Part shown: positions 32,996-42,088 of the stretch, one piece after another | Layout: each line of letters opens with the position of its first letter | How positions within the stretch are numbered: position 1 is the first letter of the stretch | Source of the DNA: JAGPUQ01 sp036961295 | GTDB taxonomy: Bacteria; Pseudomonadota; Gammaproteobacteria; Pseudomonadales; Porticoccaceae | NCBI GenBank assembly: GCA_036961295.1 | Contig: JBALVX010000002.1 | Coordinates: 620,001 to 684,000, forward strand | Direction: 5' to 3' | Length of the DNA: 64,000 nucleotides | Program-made: the position numbers and the translations under genes | The notes under the pieces: model-generated | Told to the model about the DNA's origin: nothing | The model's input: the letters and a program-made list of their open reading frames with translations, nothing else | The model's database searches: none

Positions 32996-33946
32996 TTAAC
33001 TCTCGGGTTCAGCCGGAGCCGGATTAGGGTGTCCGACCATCAGCGAGCCGGGTATTGAATCGATCAACTCTTCCACCGTGAACATGCCGTCGTCCTGGGT
33101 TTTTAACAGAGCTTTTTCTTCCACGGGTTCGCAGTAGATGGACACACGACCTTGTTCTACGTGAAAAATTTGGCCGTTAACATCCTCGGCCGCATCGGTC
33201 GCCAGGTAGGCGACCATGGGCGCAACAAACTCTGGCCCCGGCATTGCCATGATCGAATCGTAACGATCCTGAGTGATCAGCCCAGTTTCGAGGCGACGTT
33301 TCATGCCGTCAATCACGCCCTGATCCATAGTCATGCGAGTCGCGGCAATCGGACAAATGGCGTTGGCGGTAACGCCGTAGCGACCCAACTCTCGGGCCAG
33401 TGCACGGGTGAGAGAAACAATACCTCCTTTGGCGGCGGCGTAATTGGCCTGGCCGACACTGCCACGCCAGGCATCGGAAGAAAAATTGATGATACGGCCA
33501 GAGCGCTGACCTCGCATGACTTTGGCAGCGTGGTGAGCCATGTTGTAATGGCCTTTCAGGTGGACGCGGATGACGGTATCCCAGTCATCCTCGCTTAAAT
33601 TCCAGATCATGCGTTCGCGCAACACGCCCGCGCAGTTAACCACTATATCTACCGAACCAAAGGCCTCGACACATTGGCCGATAATGCCGCTAGCGGCTTG
33701 ATAATCATCGACTGGTGCGAGTGCGGAGATGGCTTCGCCACCGAGAGCCTGAATTTCGCCGACCACTTGATCGGCGGGGGCTTCCTCCGTGGCCTCACCG
33801 CCGCGACCGGCACCGGGATCAGCTACCACAATACGAGCGCCCTGATTCGCAAGTTCTAGCGCAATGGCGCGACCAATGCCGCGTCCTGCGCCGGTTACAA
33901 TGGCTGACTTACCTTTCAGGTTCATTCCTTTCGGGGGCACAATCAT
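32996..33946 (-). CDS. SDR family oxidoreductase (multifunctional-enzyme-2-like)
   Basis: 316 residues, longer than a classical SDR. TGAGRGIGRA (18-27), insertion DPGAGRGGEATEEAPADQVV, NCAG (104-107), catalytic S156, Y169, K173. The insertion and C-terminal extension resemble the 3-hydroxyacyl-CoA dehydrogenase part of peroxisomal multifunctional enzyme 2 (HSD17B4). It probably oxidises a hydroxyacyl-CoA with NAD. The ATG at 33946 has GAG at good spacing; ATG 33925 has its AGGA too close. It follows fba with 55 bases between them. Confidence 0.85.
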   Translation of the reverse strand: MIVPPKGMNLKGKSAIVTGAGRGIGRAIALELANQGARIVVADPGAGRGGEATEEAPADQVVGEIQALGGEAISALAPVDDYQAASGIIGQCVEAFGSVDIVVNCAGVLRERMIWNLSEDDWDTVIRVHLKGHYNMAHHAAKVMRGQRSGRIINFSSDAWRGSVGQANYAAAKGGIVSLTRALARELGRYGVTANAICPIAATRMTMDQGVIDGMKRRLETGLITQDRYDSIMAMPGPEFVAPMVAYLATDAAEDVNGQIFHVEQGRVSIYCEPVEEKALLKTQDDGMFTVEELIDSIPGSLMVGHPNPAPAEPES

Positions 33947-34001
33947 TCCTCGCTCTGGTTAAAGACGCTTAACACTTAAGGTAGTAATTCCCTGGAGAGT
34001 T

Positions 34002-35066
34002 TTACGCCACGTGCTGATCCAGCTCCCCCGCCGAATAGCGACCAAACATCGCTTCCAGACCCAGAGGCTTAATTTTACTGGCCTGTCCGGTGCAACCGAA
34101 TGACTCGTAGCGGGCCAAACAAATATCTTTCATTGCTTGAGTTGCGGCGGCTAAATATTTACGTGGATCAAACTCGCTGGGGTTTTCGGCTAAAAAGCGT
34201 CGCGTCGCACCCGTGGATGACAGACGCAAATCAGTATCGATATTCACTTTACGCACACCGTGTTTAATGCCTTCGACAATTTCTTCCACCGGCACACCGT
34301 AGGTTTCGGGAATCTCGCCACCGTACTGGTTAATAATGGCTAACCATTCCTGGGGTACGGAAGACGAGCCGTGCATCACCAAATGGGTGTTGGGAATACG
34401 CTCGTGAATGGCCTTGATGCGATTGATGTCGAGAATATCCCCGGTGGGTGGGCGGCTAAATTTATAAGCACCGTGAGACGTGCCGATGGCAATAGCCAGC
34501 GCATCGACGCCAGTTTTGGCCACAAAGTCGGCGGCTTCGTCCGGGTCGGTGAGCATTTGCTCATGGCTTAATACACCCGCTGCGCCAACGCCATCTTCTT
34601 CACCGGCTTCACCGGTTTCCAGTGAACCCAAGCAACCGAGTTCACCCTCTACCGACACGCCACAGGCGTGGGCCATCTCGACCACACGCCGAGTGACGTC
34701 AACGTTGTAATCGTAGCTAGCCGGGGTTTTGCCATCTTCTTCTAAAGAGCCGTCCATCATCACCGAGGAAAAACCCAGTTGAATAGAGCGCTGACACACG
34801 GAGGGGCTGGTGCCGTGATCCTGATGCATGACCACTGGAATGTGGGGGAATTCTTCAACCGCAGCCTGAATTAAATGGCGCAAAAACGGTGCACCCGCGT
34901 ATTTACGCGCTCCGGCGGAGGCCTGCACAATCACTGGCGCATTACTTTCGTCGGCGGCTTCCATAATGGCGCGCATTTGCTCCAGGTTATTAACGTTGAA
35001 AGCCGGAACGCCATAGGTGTTCTCCGCCGCGTGATCCAACAACTGCCGCATACTGATTAAAGCCAT
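34002..35066 (-). CDS. fba: fructose-bisphosphate aldolase, class II
   Basis: Zn-dependent aldolase of 354 residues that joins or splits fructose-1,6-bisphosphate. ALISMRQLLDHAAENTYGVPAFNVNN, zinc ligand region VVMHQDHGTSP, GSLEEDGKTPASYDYNVDVTRRVVEMAH, GELGCLGSLETG, VMHGSSSVP, and VNIDTDLRLSSTGATRR. GGAGA ribosome site. Fourth gene of tkt-epd-pgk-fba, a standard gammaproteobacterial order serving glycolysis/gluconeogenesis and the pentose phosphate pathway. Confidence 0.96.
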   Translation of the reverse strand: MALISMRQLLDHAAENTYGVPAFNVNNLEQMRAIMEAADESNAPVIVQASAGARKYAGAPFLRHLIQAAVEEFPHIPVVMHQDHGTSPSVCQRSIQLGFSSVMMDGSLEEDGKTPASYDYNVDVTRRVVEMAHACGVSVEGELGCLGSLETGEAGEEDGVGAAGVLSHEQMLTDPDEAADFVAKTGVDALAIAIGTSHGAYKFSRPPTGDILDINRIKAIHERIPNTHLVMHGSSSVPQEWLAIINQYGGEIPETYGVPVEEIVEGIKHGVRKVNIDTDLRLSSTGATRRFLAENPSEFDPRKYLAAATQAMKDICLARYESFGCTGQASKIKPLGLEAMFGRYSAGELDQHVA

Positions 35067-35107
35067 GATCCGTTCTCCTGTGTGTAGCTATTCTGGTTAA
35101 GCGTTTA

Positions 35108-35158
35108 CCTTAATTTAAGCTTCTGCTTTAATTAAGTGCCCGCTCTAATTAAGTGCCG
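35108..35158 (-). repeat. 17-bp tandem repeat over the pgk stop codon
   Basis: Two clear units (35125-35141 and 35142-35158) match at 15 of 17 bases, sharing the core TAATTAAGTGCC on the plus strand. A third, decayed unit is at 35108-35124. The unit next to the gene contains the last pgk codons and its TAA stop (35149-35151), which is repeated downstream. Confidence 0.8.
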
Positions 35159-36312
35159 CGTGCTTCCAGCATCGCGACAGCCGGTAATGTTTTGCCTTCT
35201 ACAAATTCCAAAAATGCACCGCCGCCGGTGGAAATATAACTTACCTGATCGGTAATGCCGTATTTATCCACTGCGGCCAGGGTGTCGCCACCGCCAGCAA
35301 TGGAAAACGCCGGGCTGGCTGCAATGGCTTCGGCGATAATCCGAGTGCCCTCGCCAAATTGATCGAACTCAAATACACCCACCGGGCCATTCCAGATGAT
35401 AGTACCTGCATTTTGCAAAATTGTGGCAAGTTTGCCGGCCGCTTCTGGGCCAATATCGAGAATCATATCGTCGTCGGCGACCGCAGTGGCCGTTTTAATA
35501 TCCGCAGGGGCATCTTCGGCAAAGCGTTTCGCGGTGACTACATCGACCGGGAGTGGGATTTCGCACTTAGCCATCAGGCTTTTGGCAACGGGAATTAAAT
35601 CTGCTTCGCATAGGGACTTGCCTACCGGGTAGCCCGCTGCGGCTAAAAAGGTATTGGCTATGCCGCCGCCGACAATCAGTTGATCGACTTTATCGGACAA
35701 AGTTTCCAGCACTTCCAGTTTGGTGGAGACCTTAGAGCCAGCCACAATCGCTACTAAAGGCCGGGCGGGATTGGCCAGGGCTTTATCTAAGGCATCCAGC
35801 TCGCCAGCCAACAGCGGCCCAGCGCAGGCGACGGGAGCATATTTCGCTACGCCGTGGGTCGAGGCCTGGGCGCGATGGGCGGTGCCAAAGGCATCCATCA
35901 CAAAAATATCACAGAGCTTGGCGTAGGCGCGGGCGAGTTCATCGGCGTCTTTCTTTTCGCCGCTATTAAAGCGCACGTTTTCCAGCAGCACTAATTCACC
36001 GGGGGCAATATCGACACCGGATTCTAGCCAGTCGAAAATAACGGGAACATCGCGACTCAGTAATTCGCCAAGATGCCGGGCAACAGGTGCTAAGGAAAAC
36101 GCGGGGTCGTGATAGCCTTCTTCTGGTCGTCCCAGATGGGACATCACAATTACGGCGGCTCCGGCATCCAGCGCCAATTGCAAGGTCGGTAGCGCGGCAC
36201 GGATGCGGGCATCGGAAGTGATAGCACCGTTTTTAATGGGAACATTAAGATCTTCGCGAATCAGTACACGCTTGTTGCTTAGATCGAGTTGGGACATTAA
36301 TTTTATGGGCAT
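35149..36312 (-). CDS. pgk: phosphoglycerate kinase
   Basis: 387 residues, normal length. RVLIREDLNVPIKNG, MSHLGRPEEG, GPLLAGELDALDKAL, VAIVAGSKVSTKLEVL, IVGGGIANTFL, WNGPVGVFEFDQFGEGT, SIAGGGDTLAAVDKYG. Transfers phosphate from 1,3-bisphosphoglycerate to ADP. The ATG at 36312 (MPIKLMSQLDL) matches the E. coli start MSVIKMTDLDL; an internal ATG at 36297 and an upstream ATG at 36326 are copies within a short tandem repeat. No strong Shine-Dalgarno is seen. Confidence 0.96.
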   Translation of the reverse strand: MPIKLMSQLDLSNKRVLIREDLNVPIKNGAITSDARIRAALPTLQLALDAGAAVIVMSHLGRPEEGYHDPAFSLAPVARHLGELLSRDVPVIFDWLESGVDIAPGELVLLENVRFNSGEKKDADELARAYAKLCDIFVMDAFGTAHRAQASTHGVAKYAPVACAGPLLAGELDALDKALANPARPLVAIVAGSKVSTKLEVLETLSDKVDQLIVGGGIANTFLAAAGYPVGKSLCEADLIPVAKSLMAKCEIPLPVDVVTAKRFAEDAPADIKTATAVADDDMILDIGPEAAGKLATILQNAGTIIWNGPVGVFEFDQFGEGTRIIAEAIAASPAFSIAGGGDTLAAVDKYGITDQVSYISTGGGAFLEFVEGKTLPAVAMLEARGT

Positions 36313-36328
36313 AGTTTTATGGACATAA
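36297..36328 (-). repeat. 14-15 bp tandem repeat of the pgk start-codon region
   Basis: Plus-strand TTTTATGGGCATAG (36301-36314) and TTTTATGGACATAA (36315-36328) differ at two of 14 bases. On the coding strand they place three ATG codons 14 and 15 bases apart, at 36326, 36312 and 36297. Confidence 0.75.
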
Positions 36329-36456
36329 TTTTAGGTGTTCTGTGTTGTTTGGATCTCAGGCTGTTACCAAAGATTTAATTAAAATTTGAAAATGCTATCG
36401 ATAAAAAATACCGTTAGCTACAAATAAAATTAAATAAAAATATACTGTAGTAATTA

Positions 36457-37491
36457 TTATTCGACATCGATCCCCAAAACCATCGGCCGCCAATAGTTTA
36501 AAATATCTACCATCCGATTGGCATAGCCCCACTCGTTATCAAACCAAATTAATACTTTTACCAAACGCTTTCCGGCTACTCGGGTTTGGCTGGCATCAAC
36601 CGTGCCGGAGTGGGCGTCGTGATTAAAATCGCAGGACGCCAGTGGCTCCTCGGTATAAGCCAGTACGCCGCTTAATCCATCCAGTGCAGCGCGGTGCAAA
36701 ATTCGATTCACCTCGGCTTCGCTGGTGTCTTGCTCTACCTGTATAGAAAGGTCGATAGCAGATACATTTTGGGTCGGCACGCGCATGGCCTGGGCTTCGA
36801 AGCGTCCGGCCAACTGTGGTAATACCCGGTCAATGCCTTTGGCTAGCGCGGTATCGACGGGGATAATCGACTGAAGAGCACCGCGAGTTTTGCGTAAATC
36901 CGTGTGGTGGTAGGAGTCCAGTACTGGTTGATCGTTCATCGCTGAGTGAATGGTGGTGATCACTCCCGCTTCTATGCCCAGGGCATCGTGCAGGGCGCTA
37001 ATAACCGGCGCGACGCAATTGGTCGAGCAGGATGCCGCCGAGACGATGCTGTGTTCGGATTTTAATTGTTGGTGGTTTATGCCGTATATCAAAGTCGCAT
37101 CAACGTCCGCCGATGCCGGTTGGGAAAACAACACCCGCTTTGCCCCCGCCGCCAAATGTTGCTCTGCGGTTTGTCGGTCGGAAAAAGCGCCGGAACATTC
37201 CAGTACCACGTCAACATTGTGTTGCGCCCAGGGCAGGTCGGCGGTGTTTTCGATATGACTAATGGCAATGGGCCAATCGCCGAGATGGAGTTCGCCGCCG
37301 TCAATACTGATAGCCGCTGGAAATCGTCCGTGGGTAGAATCGTAGCGGGTGAGATAAGCGATGGTATCGAGATCGGCCAGCTCATTGATGGCCACCACCT
37401 GTAATTCGCCCAGCAGTTTGCGCTCAACCAGGGCGCGCAACACGCTGCGACCAATACGGCCGTAGCCGTTAATGGCGAGGCGCAGGGGCAT
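36457..37491 (-). CDS. epd: erythrose-4-phosphate dehydrogenase
   Basis: 344-residue member of the GAPDH fold. NAD motif INGYGRIGRSVLRAL, catalytic C155 in SAASCSTNCV and H182 in TTIHSAMNDQPVLDSYHHTDLRKTRGALQSIIPV, which with DFNHDAHSGTVDASQTRV is the Epd rather than GapA pattern. Oxidises erythrose-4-phosphate to 4-phosphoerythronate for PLP synthesis. The usual ASCTTN reads ASCSTN. It sits between tkt and pgk as in E. coli relatives. No clear Shine-Dalgarno before ATG 37491. pdxH, of the same cofactor pathway, is elsewhere in this window. Confidence 0.92.
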   Translation of the reverse strand: MPLRLAINGYGRIGRSVLRALVERKLLGELQVVAINELADLDTIAYLTRYDSTHGRFPAAISIDGGELHLGDWPIAISHIENTADLPWAQHNVDVVLECSGAFSDRQTAEQHLAAGAKRVLFSQPASADVDATLIYGINHQQLKSEHSIVSAASCSTNCVAPVISALHDALGIEAGVITTIHSAMNDQPVLDSYHHTDLRKTRGALQSIIPVDTALAKGIDRVLPQLAGRFEAQAMRVPTQNVSAIDLSIQVEQDTSEAEVNRILHRAALDGLSGVLAYTEEPLASCDFNHDAHSGTVDASQTRVAGKRLVKVLIWFDNEWGYANRMVDILNYWRPMVLGIDVE

Positions 37492-37521
37492 TAGTTTAGC
37501 GCCGCTTGTCTAAGGACGTGG

Positions 37522-37558
37522 TTTGTCTTTGTCTTTGTCTTAGTTTTAGTCATTAGTC
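37522..37558 (-). repeat. 6-bp tandem repeat after the tkt stop codon
   Basis: Plus-strand TTTGTC three times (37522-37539), then TTAGTT, TTAGTC and ATTAGTC. Read on the coding strand, the array starts as GAC-TAA, the last codon and stop of tkt (stop 37553-37555), and decays into GACAAA copies. Confidence 0.8.
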
Positions 37559-39550
37559 GAAGAGGGCTTCCGCCGTCGCTACGACGTTATCGACGGTAAA
37601 ACCAAATAACTCCATTAACTGGTTGCCGGGTGCGGAGGCACCGAAGGTACTCATGCCAACCACTGCGCCGTCGAGCCCCGTGTATTTGTACCAGTAATCC
37701 TGATGGGCGGCTTCAATGGCAACGCGCTTGCGAACACCGGCGGGTAGTACTTGTTCCCGGTAGGCGGCACTCTGCGTTTCAAAGGCTTCGCAGCAGGGCA
37801 TGGATACCACGCGGGCTTTTTGGCCTTTGTCGCTGAGAATTTCTGCCGCCGCGACGGCCAGCTGTACTTCGGAGCCAGTGGCAATAAAAATAATGTCCGG
37901 GGTGCCGTCGCAATCAACCAGGGTATAGCCGCCTTTGGCGACGGCGGCCAGTTGTGCGGGTGAGCGCGGCTGGTGCGGCAGGCCCTGGCGAGTAAAGATT
38001 AATGCGCTGGGGCTGTCGTTGCGTTCAATCGCCGACTTCCAGGCCACGGCAGATTCCACCGCGTCGCAGGGTCGCCAGGTATTCAGGTTCGGCGTGGTGC
38101 GCAAGCTGGTGAGTTGTTCGACGGGCTGGTGAGTCGGCCCATCTTCGCCAAGGCCGATGGAATCGTGGGTGAACACAAAAATACTTTGCTGTTTCATCAA
38201 CGCGGCCATGCGCACGGCGTTGCGGCAGTATTCCATAAACACTAAAAAGGTCGCGCCGTAATTGATAAAGCCGCCGTAGAGCGCGATGCCGTTCATCATG
38301 CCCGCCATGCCGAACTCGCGAACCCCGTAATAGAGGTAGTTGCCGCTGGCGTCGTCTGCGGAGATGTCCTTGCAGCCTTTCCAGATGGTGTTGTTGGAAC
38401 CGGCCAGATCGGCAGAGCCGCCGAGCAATTCCGGCAGCAGCGGGCCAAAGGCATTGAGGGTGTTTTGTGAGGCTTTGCGAGTGGCCGGGGATTCGCCCTT
38501 CTCCTGGCAGGCTTCGACGTAGGCTTGCGCGCCTTCGGTAAACGCAGCGGGCAGGGTTTTACTTAAGCGGCGCTCTAATTCTTCGGCTAGTTCTGGGTGG
38601 GCGCTGCGGTAGTTTTCAAACTGAGCTTGCCAGGCGCTTTCAGCACTAGCGCCTTTATCGGCGGCATTCCAGCCCGTGTAAACGTCGTCGGGGATTTCGA
38701 AGGGCCCGTGGCTCCAGCCCAATTTCTCGCGGGCGAGGGCGATTTCTTCTACACCCAGAGGTGCGCCGTGGCAGTCTTCCTTGCCTTCCTTATTTGGGGA
38801 GCCAAAGCCGATGACGGTTTTGCAGCAAATGAGTGTGGGTTTATCGCTTTCCAGCCGCGCAACTTCGATAGCGGCTTTAATAGAGTCGGCGTCGTGGCCG
38901 TCAACGTTGGGAATTACCTGCCAGCCGTAGGCTTCAAAGCGGGCGGGGGTATTGTCGGTGAACCAGCCTTCCACTTCGCCGTCGATGGAAATACCGTTGT
39001 CGTCGTAAAAGGCGATCAATTTGCCCAGCTTGTGAGTGCCGGCGAAAGAACTGACCTCGTGGGAAATACCTTCCATCAAACAACCATCGCCGAGAAACAC
39101 GTAGGTGTGGTGGTCGAGAATATCGTGGCCGGGGCGATTGTATTGCGCACCGAGAATTTTTTCTGCCAGCGCCATACCTACGGCATTACTTAAACCCTGG
39201 CCCAGTGGCCCGGTGGTGGTTTCAATACCGGGCGCTTCGCCGTATTCCGGGTGGCCAGCGGTTTTGGAGTGCAACTGGCGGAAGTTTTTTAATTCTTCGA
39301 TGGGCAGATCGTAGCCACTCAGATGAAGTAGGGAGTACAGCAACATCGAGCCGTGGCCGTTGGAGAGCACAAAGCGATCTCGGTTGGTCCAGTCTGGATT
39401 GTTGGGGTTGTGGCTTAAATAGTCGTTCCACAGCACTTCCGCAATATCGGCCATACCCATGGGTGCGCCGGGGTGGCCGCTGTTGGCTTGTTGGACGGCA
39501 TCCATACTGAGGGCGCGGATGGCATTGGCGAGATTGCGACGGTCGGACAT
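37553..39550 (-). CDS. tkt: transketolase
   Basis: 665 residues (E. coli TktA 663). TPP domain with NSGHPGAPMG, RFVLSNGHGSMLLYSLLH, TTTGPLGQGLSNAVG, GDGCLMEGISHE (GDG 154-156); pyrimidine domain with DSIGLGEDGPTHQPVEQL; C-terminal domain RVVSMPCCEAFETQ. Transfers two-carbon units in the pentose phosphate pathway and supplies erythrose-4-phosphate for the Epd encoded next. First gene of the tkt-epd-pgk-fba group and divergent from sahR. Confidence 0.97.
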   Translation of the reverse strand: MSDRRNLANAIRALSMDAVQQANSGHPGAPMGMADIAEVLWNDYLSHNPNNPDWTNRDRFVLSNGHGSMLLYSLLHLSGYDLPIEELKNFRQLHSKTAGHPEYGEAPGIETTTGPLGQGLSNAVGMALAEKILGAQYNRPGHDILDHHTYVFLGDGCLMEGISHEVSSFAGTHKLGKLIAFYDDNGISIDGEVEGWFTDNTPARFEAYGWQVIPNVDGHDADSIKAAIEVARLESDKPTLICCKTVIGFGSPNKEGKEDCHGAPLGVEEIALAREKLGWSHGPFEIPDDVYTGWNAADKGASAESAWQAQFENYRSAHPELAEELERRLSKTLPAAFTEGAQAYVEACQEKGESPATRKASQNTLNAFGPLLPELLGGSADLAGSNNTIWKGCKDISADDASGNYLYYGVREFGMAGMMNGIALYGGFINYGATFLVFMEYCRNAVRMAALMKQQSIFVFTHDSIGLGEDGPTHQPVEQLTSLRTTPNLNTWRPCDAVESAVAWKSAIERNDSPSALIFTRQGLPHQPRSPAQLAAVAKGGYTLVDCDGTPDIIFIATGSEVQLAVAAAEILSDKGQKARVVSMPCCEAFETQSAAYREQVLPAGVRKRVAIEAAHQDYWYKYTGLDGAVVGMSTFGASAPGNQLMELFGFTVDNVVATAEALFD

Positions 39551-39735
39551 TAAAGGTCTGCTCCGGGTTAGTAGCTGGGGTACAAAATTGGGGAATCACA
39601 TTACTGGCGGGCTGAAAAAGCCTTAATCCGGGTGTGAGTCGAGGGTCGCTATTCTCCCGTACTCGGCACCACCAGTAAAGGTAAAGGGTAGGAAATCAGC
39701 GCTATGTGAGATATTTGGCATTGCTGAACATGTAT

Positions 39736-39751
39736 ATCAATAAATTTTGAT
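39736..39751 (+). promoter_or_regulatory. candidate SahR operator upstream of sahR
   Basis: Inverted repeat ATCAA-N6-TTGAT at 39736-39751, 32 bases before the sahR start and about 185 before tkt on the other strand. ArsR-family regulators bind such short palindromes and usually control their own operon. It is the only such repeat I noticed here. Confidence 0.45.
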
Positions 39752-39783
39752 TTATCTAAGGCGAGTGTGTAAGCTGCCGATCT

Positions 39784-40818
39784 ATGAATATCGCCACCGA
39801 TCCCCCATCAGCGTCAGATCAGGCATTGAAGCAGCCACTGCAATCCGCCGCCGTTCCGCTAAACGCGGTGGATGTTGCGGCGCTGTGTAAGGCCGCCGGT
39901 GATCCTTTGCGGATACACATCTTACAATTGCTGGAGCAGGACGCCTTTGGGGTGTTGGAGTTGTGTCGAATCCTCGAGGTGCGGCAACCAGCCTTGAGCC
40001 ATCACTTAAAAATTCTTGCCACCGCGGGACTAGTGACGACTCGCCGCGAAGGTACCTATATTTACTACCGCCGCGCCCCCCGGGAGGACGACGGTCTGGA
40101 TGACTTGCGCCAGCAAATATTCGCCAATATCGATAAGGCCGAACTAGCGCCCGAAATAGCCGAACGCCTGTTGCTTGAGCAGCAAACCCGAGCCGAGCGC
40201 TCGGTAAATTTTTTCCACAGCAATGCGCAAAAATTCCGCGATCAACAGGACTTAATTGCCAGCTACACACAATACGGCGAATTGATTGTGCAGTCTTTGG
40301 ATGCGCTGACCTCGAGCCAATCTGCAAGTGTACTAGAGATTGGTCCCGGCGAAGGTGAACTATTGGCGGACTTGTCGTCCCGCTTTGATCAAGTGATCGC
40401 GTTGGACAACTCCTCGGCGATGTTGGAAAAATCTCAGGGTTTTGCAAACCGTAAGAGCCTGGAAAATGTTCGCTTTGTGTGTGGCGATACCGCCCTGGCG
40501 GTACAGAGCCTTACATCTAAGGATTTAACGCCCGCCGATGTGGTGACCTTGAATATGGTGCTGCATCACACGCCATCACCCGGCGAAATATTTAAAGATG
40601 TTTTTCATTTGCTCAATGAAACAGGCATCTTGTTAGTTACAGAGCTGTGCGAGCACGATCAGGACTGGGCCAGAGAAGCCTGCGGTGATGTCTGGTTGGG
40701 TTTTGAGCCAGAAGCACTAAGCCAGTGGGCGCTGGCGGCGGGTTTGCGTTGTGGAGATAGCCAGTATCTGGCCTTGCGCAACGGGTTTCGAATTCAGTTG
40801 CGCCAATTTTATAAGTAG
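39784..40818 (+). CDS. sahR: SahR-type ArsR regulator with methyltransferase-fold ligand domain
   Basis: 344 residues. N-terminal ArsR winged helix (about 28-95: AAGDPLRIHILQLLEQDAFGVLELCRILEVRQPALSHHLKILATAGLVTTRREGTYIYYR) followed by a class I SAM-methyltransferase fold (VLEIGPGEGELLADL, 183-197; VVTLNMVLHHTPSPGEIFKDVFHLLNETGILLVTE). This architecture directly before metK-ahcY-metF is that of SahR, a repressor that senses S-adenosylhomocysteine and controls the methionine/SAM cycle in proteobacteria. The methyltransferase fold is thought to bind SAH, not to catalyse. A palindrome in front of the gene is a likely operator. Confidence 0.88.
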   Translation: MNIATDPPSASDQALKQPLQSAAVPLNAVDVAALCKAAGDPLRIHILQLLEQDAFGVLELCRILEVRQPALSHHLKILATAGLVTTRREGTYIYYRRAPREDDGLDDLRQQIFANIDKAELAPEIAERLLLEQQTRAERSVNFFHSNAQKFRDQQDLIASYTQYGELIVQSLDALTSSQSASVLEIGPGEGELLADLSSRFDQVIALDNSSAMLEKSQGFANRKSLENVRFVCGDTALAVQSLTSKDLTPADVVTLNMVLHHTPSPGEIFKDVFHLLNETGILLVTELCEHDQDWAREACGDVWLGFEPEALSQWALAAGLRCGDSQYLALRNGFRIQLRQFYK

Positions 40819-40862
40819 TTTTTATTACTAATGACCGTATTTTTATTGCGAGGAAAACCAGT

Positions 40863-42017
40863 ATGAGCCAGTACGATATTTTTACTTCTGAATCCGTATC
40901 GGAAGGTCATCCGGATAAAATGGCAGATCAGATTTCCGATGCCATTCTCGATGCCATGTTAAAAGACGACGTGAATTCTCGCGTCGCCGTGGAAACTATG
41001 GTGAAAACCGGAGTGGCGATTATTGCGGGCGAAGTACGCACCAATACCTATGTTGATTTGGAGGACATCGTGCGTCAGGTGATTCTCGATATTGGTTACG
41101 ATAGCTCCGATGTGGGTTTTGATGGCGCGACCTGTGCGGTGATCAATGCCATTGGTAAGCAGTCCAGCGACATTGCCATCGGTGTGGATGAAGCCTCGGA
41201 AAAAGAACAGGGTGCCGGCGACCAGGGTTTAATGTTTGGCTACGCCACTAACGAAACGGAAGTGTTGATGCCTGCGCCGCTGTACTACTCCCACCGTTTG
41301 GTCGAGCGGCAGGCTCAATTGCGCAAGAAAAAAATCCTACCCTGGTTGCGCCCCGATGCTAAAAGTCAGGTCACTTTGCGTTACGAGCAAGGGAAACCCG
41401 TAGCCATCGATGCGGTGGTTTTGTCTACCCAGCACAGTCCTGATATTACCCTTGCTAATTTGCAGGAAGCGGTGATGGAAGAAATTGTTAAACCAGTATT
41501 GCCTGCCGAGTGGTTGCACGCGGGCACCCGCTTTCACATTAACCCCACCGGCCAATTTATTATTGGTGGGCCGATGGGAGATTGTGGTCTCACCGGCCGA
41601 AAAATTATTGTCGATACCTACGGCGGCATGGCCCATCACGGTGGTGGTGCATTTTCTGGTAAGGATCCGTCCAAGGTCGATCGCTCGGCGGCTTATGCTG
41701 GGCGCTATGTGGCGAAAAATATTGTTGCGGCTGGGCTGGCCGAGCGTTGCGAAATTCAAATTTCTTACGCCATCGGAGTTGCCGAGCCCACCTCAATATC
41801 TATTAATACCGGCGGTACCGGGAAATTGCCCGATGTCGAAATTGAAAAATTGGTTAGTGAGCATTTTGATTTGCGCCCCAAAGGTTTAATTGACATGCTC
41901 GATCTTAAACGACCGATTTATCGTAAAACGGCTGCCTATGGCCATTTTGGCCGCGAGGACGCGGATTTTACCTGGGAGCGCACCGACAAAGCCGAGGCGC
42001 TTCGCGCAGCGCTATAA
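40863..42017 (+). CDS. metK: S-adenosylmethionine synthetase
   Basis: 384 residues, the E. coli length. Makes SAM from methionine and ATP. FTSESVSEGHPDKMADQISDAILD, GAGDQGLMFGYATNET, GRKIIVDTYGGMAHHGGGAFSGKDPSKVDRSAAYAGRYVAKN and the DLKRPIYRKTAAYGHFGR end are all intact. GAGGAAA ribosome site. It follows sahR by 44 bases and precedes ahcY by 71, probably as one SAH-controlled operon. Confidence 0.97.
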   Translation: MSQYDIFTSESVSEGHPDKMADQISDAILDAMLKDDVNSRVAVETMVKTGVAIIAGEVRTNTYVDLEDIVRQVILDIGYDSSDVGFDGATCAVINAIGKQSSDIAIGVDEASEKEQGAGDQGLMFGYATNETEVLMPAPLYYSHRLVERQAQLRKKKILPWLRPDAKSQVTLRYEQGKPVAIDAVVLSTQHSPDITLANLQEAVMEEIVKPVLPAEWLHAGTRFHINPTGQFIIGGPMGDCGLTGRKIIVDTYGGMAHHGGGAFSGKDPSKVDRSAAYAGRYVAKNIVAAGLAERCEIQISYAIGVAEPTSISINTGGTGKLPDVEIEKLVSEHFDLRPKGLIDMLDLKRPIYRKTAAYGHFGREDADFTWERTDKAEALRAAL

Positions 42018-42088
42018 AGTTATTTTAAAAGCGGCTCTACTAAGGCCGCCCTAGAAAAAACTAAACCGAATTTAATGAGGAATACTCA

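Noticed and set aside
36457..37491. Glyceraldehyde-3-phosphate dehydrogenase (gapA)
   Set aside because: HSAMNDQPVLDSYHHTDLRKTR and the position between tkt and pgk mark erythrose-4-phosphate dehydrogenase.
38597..39193. 198-residue ORF on the plus strand inside tkt
   Set aside because: It is the antisense shadow of the transketolase gene, whose motifs are continuous on the minus strand.
39782..40447. 221-residue minus-strand ORF opposite sahR
   Set aside because: The sense strand encodes a clear ArsR plus methyltransferase protein; the antisense product has no recognisable motif.
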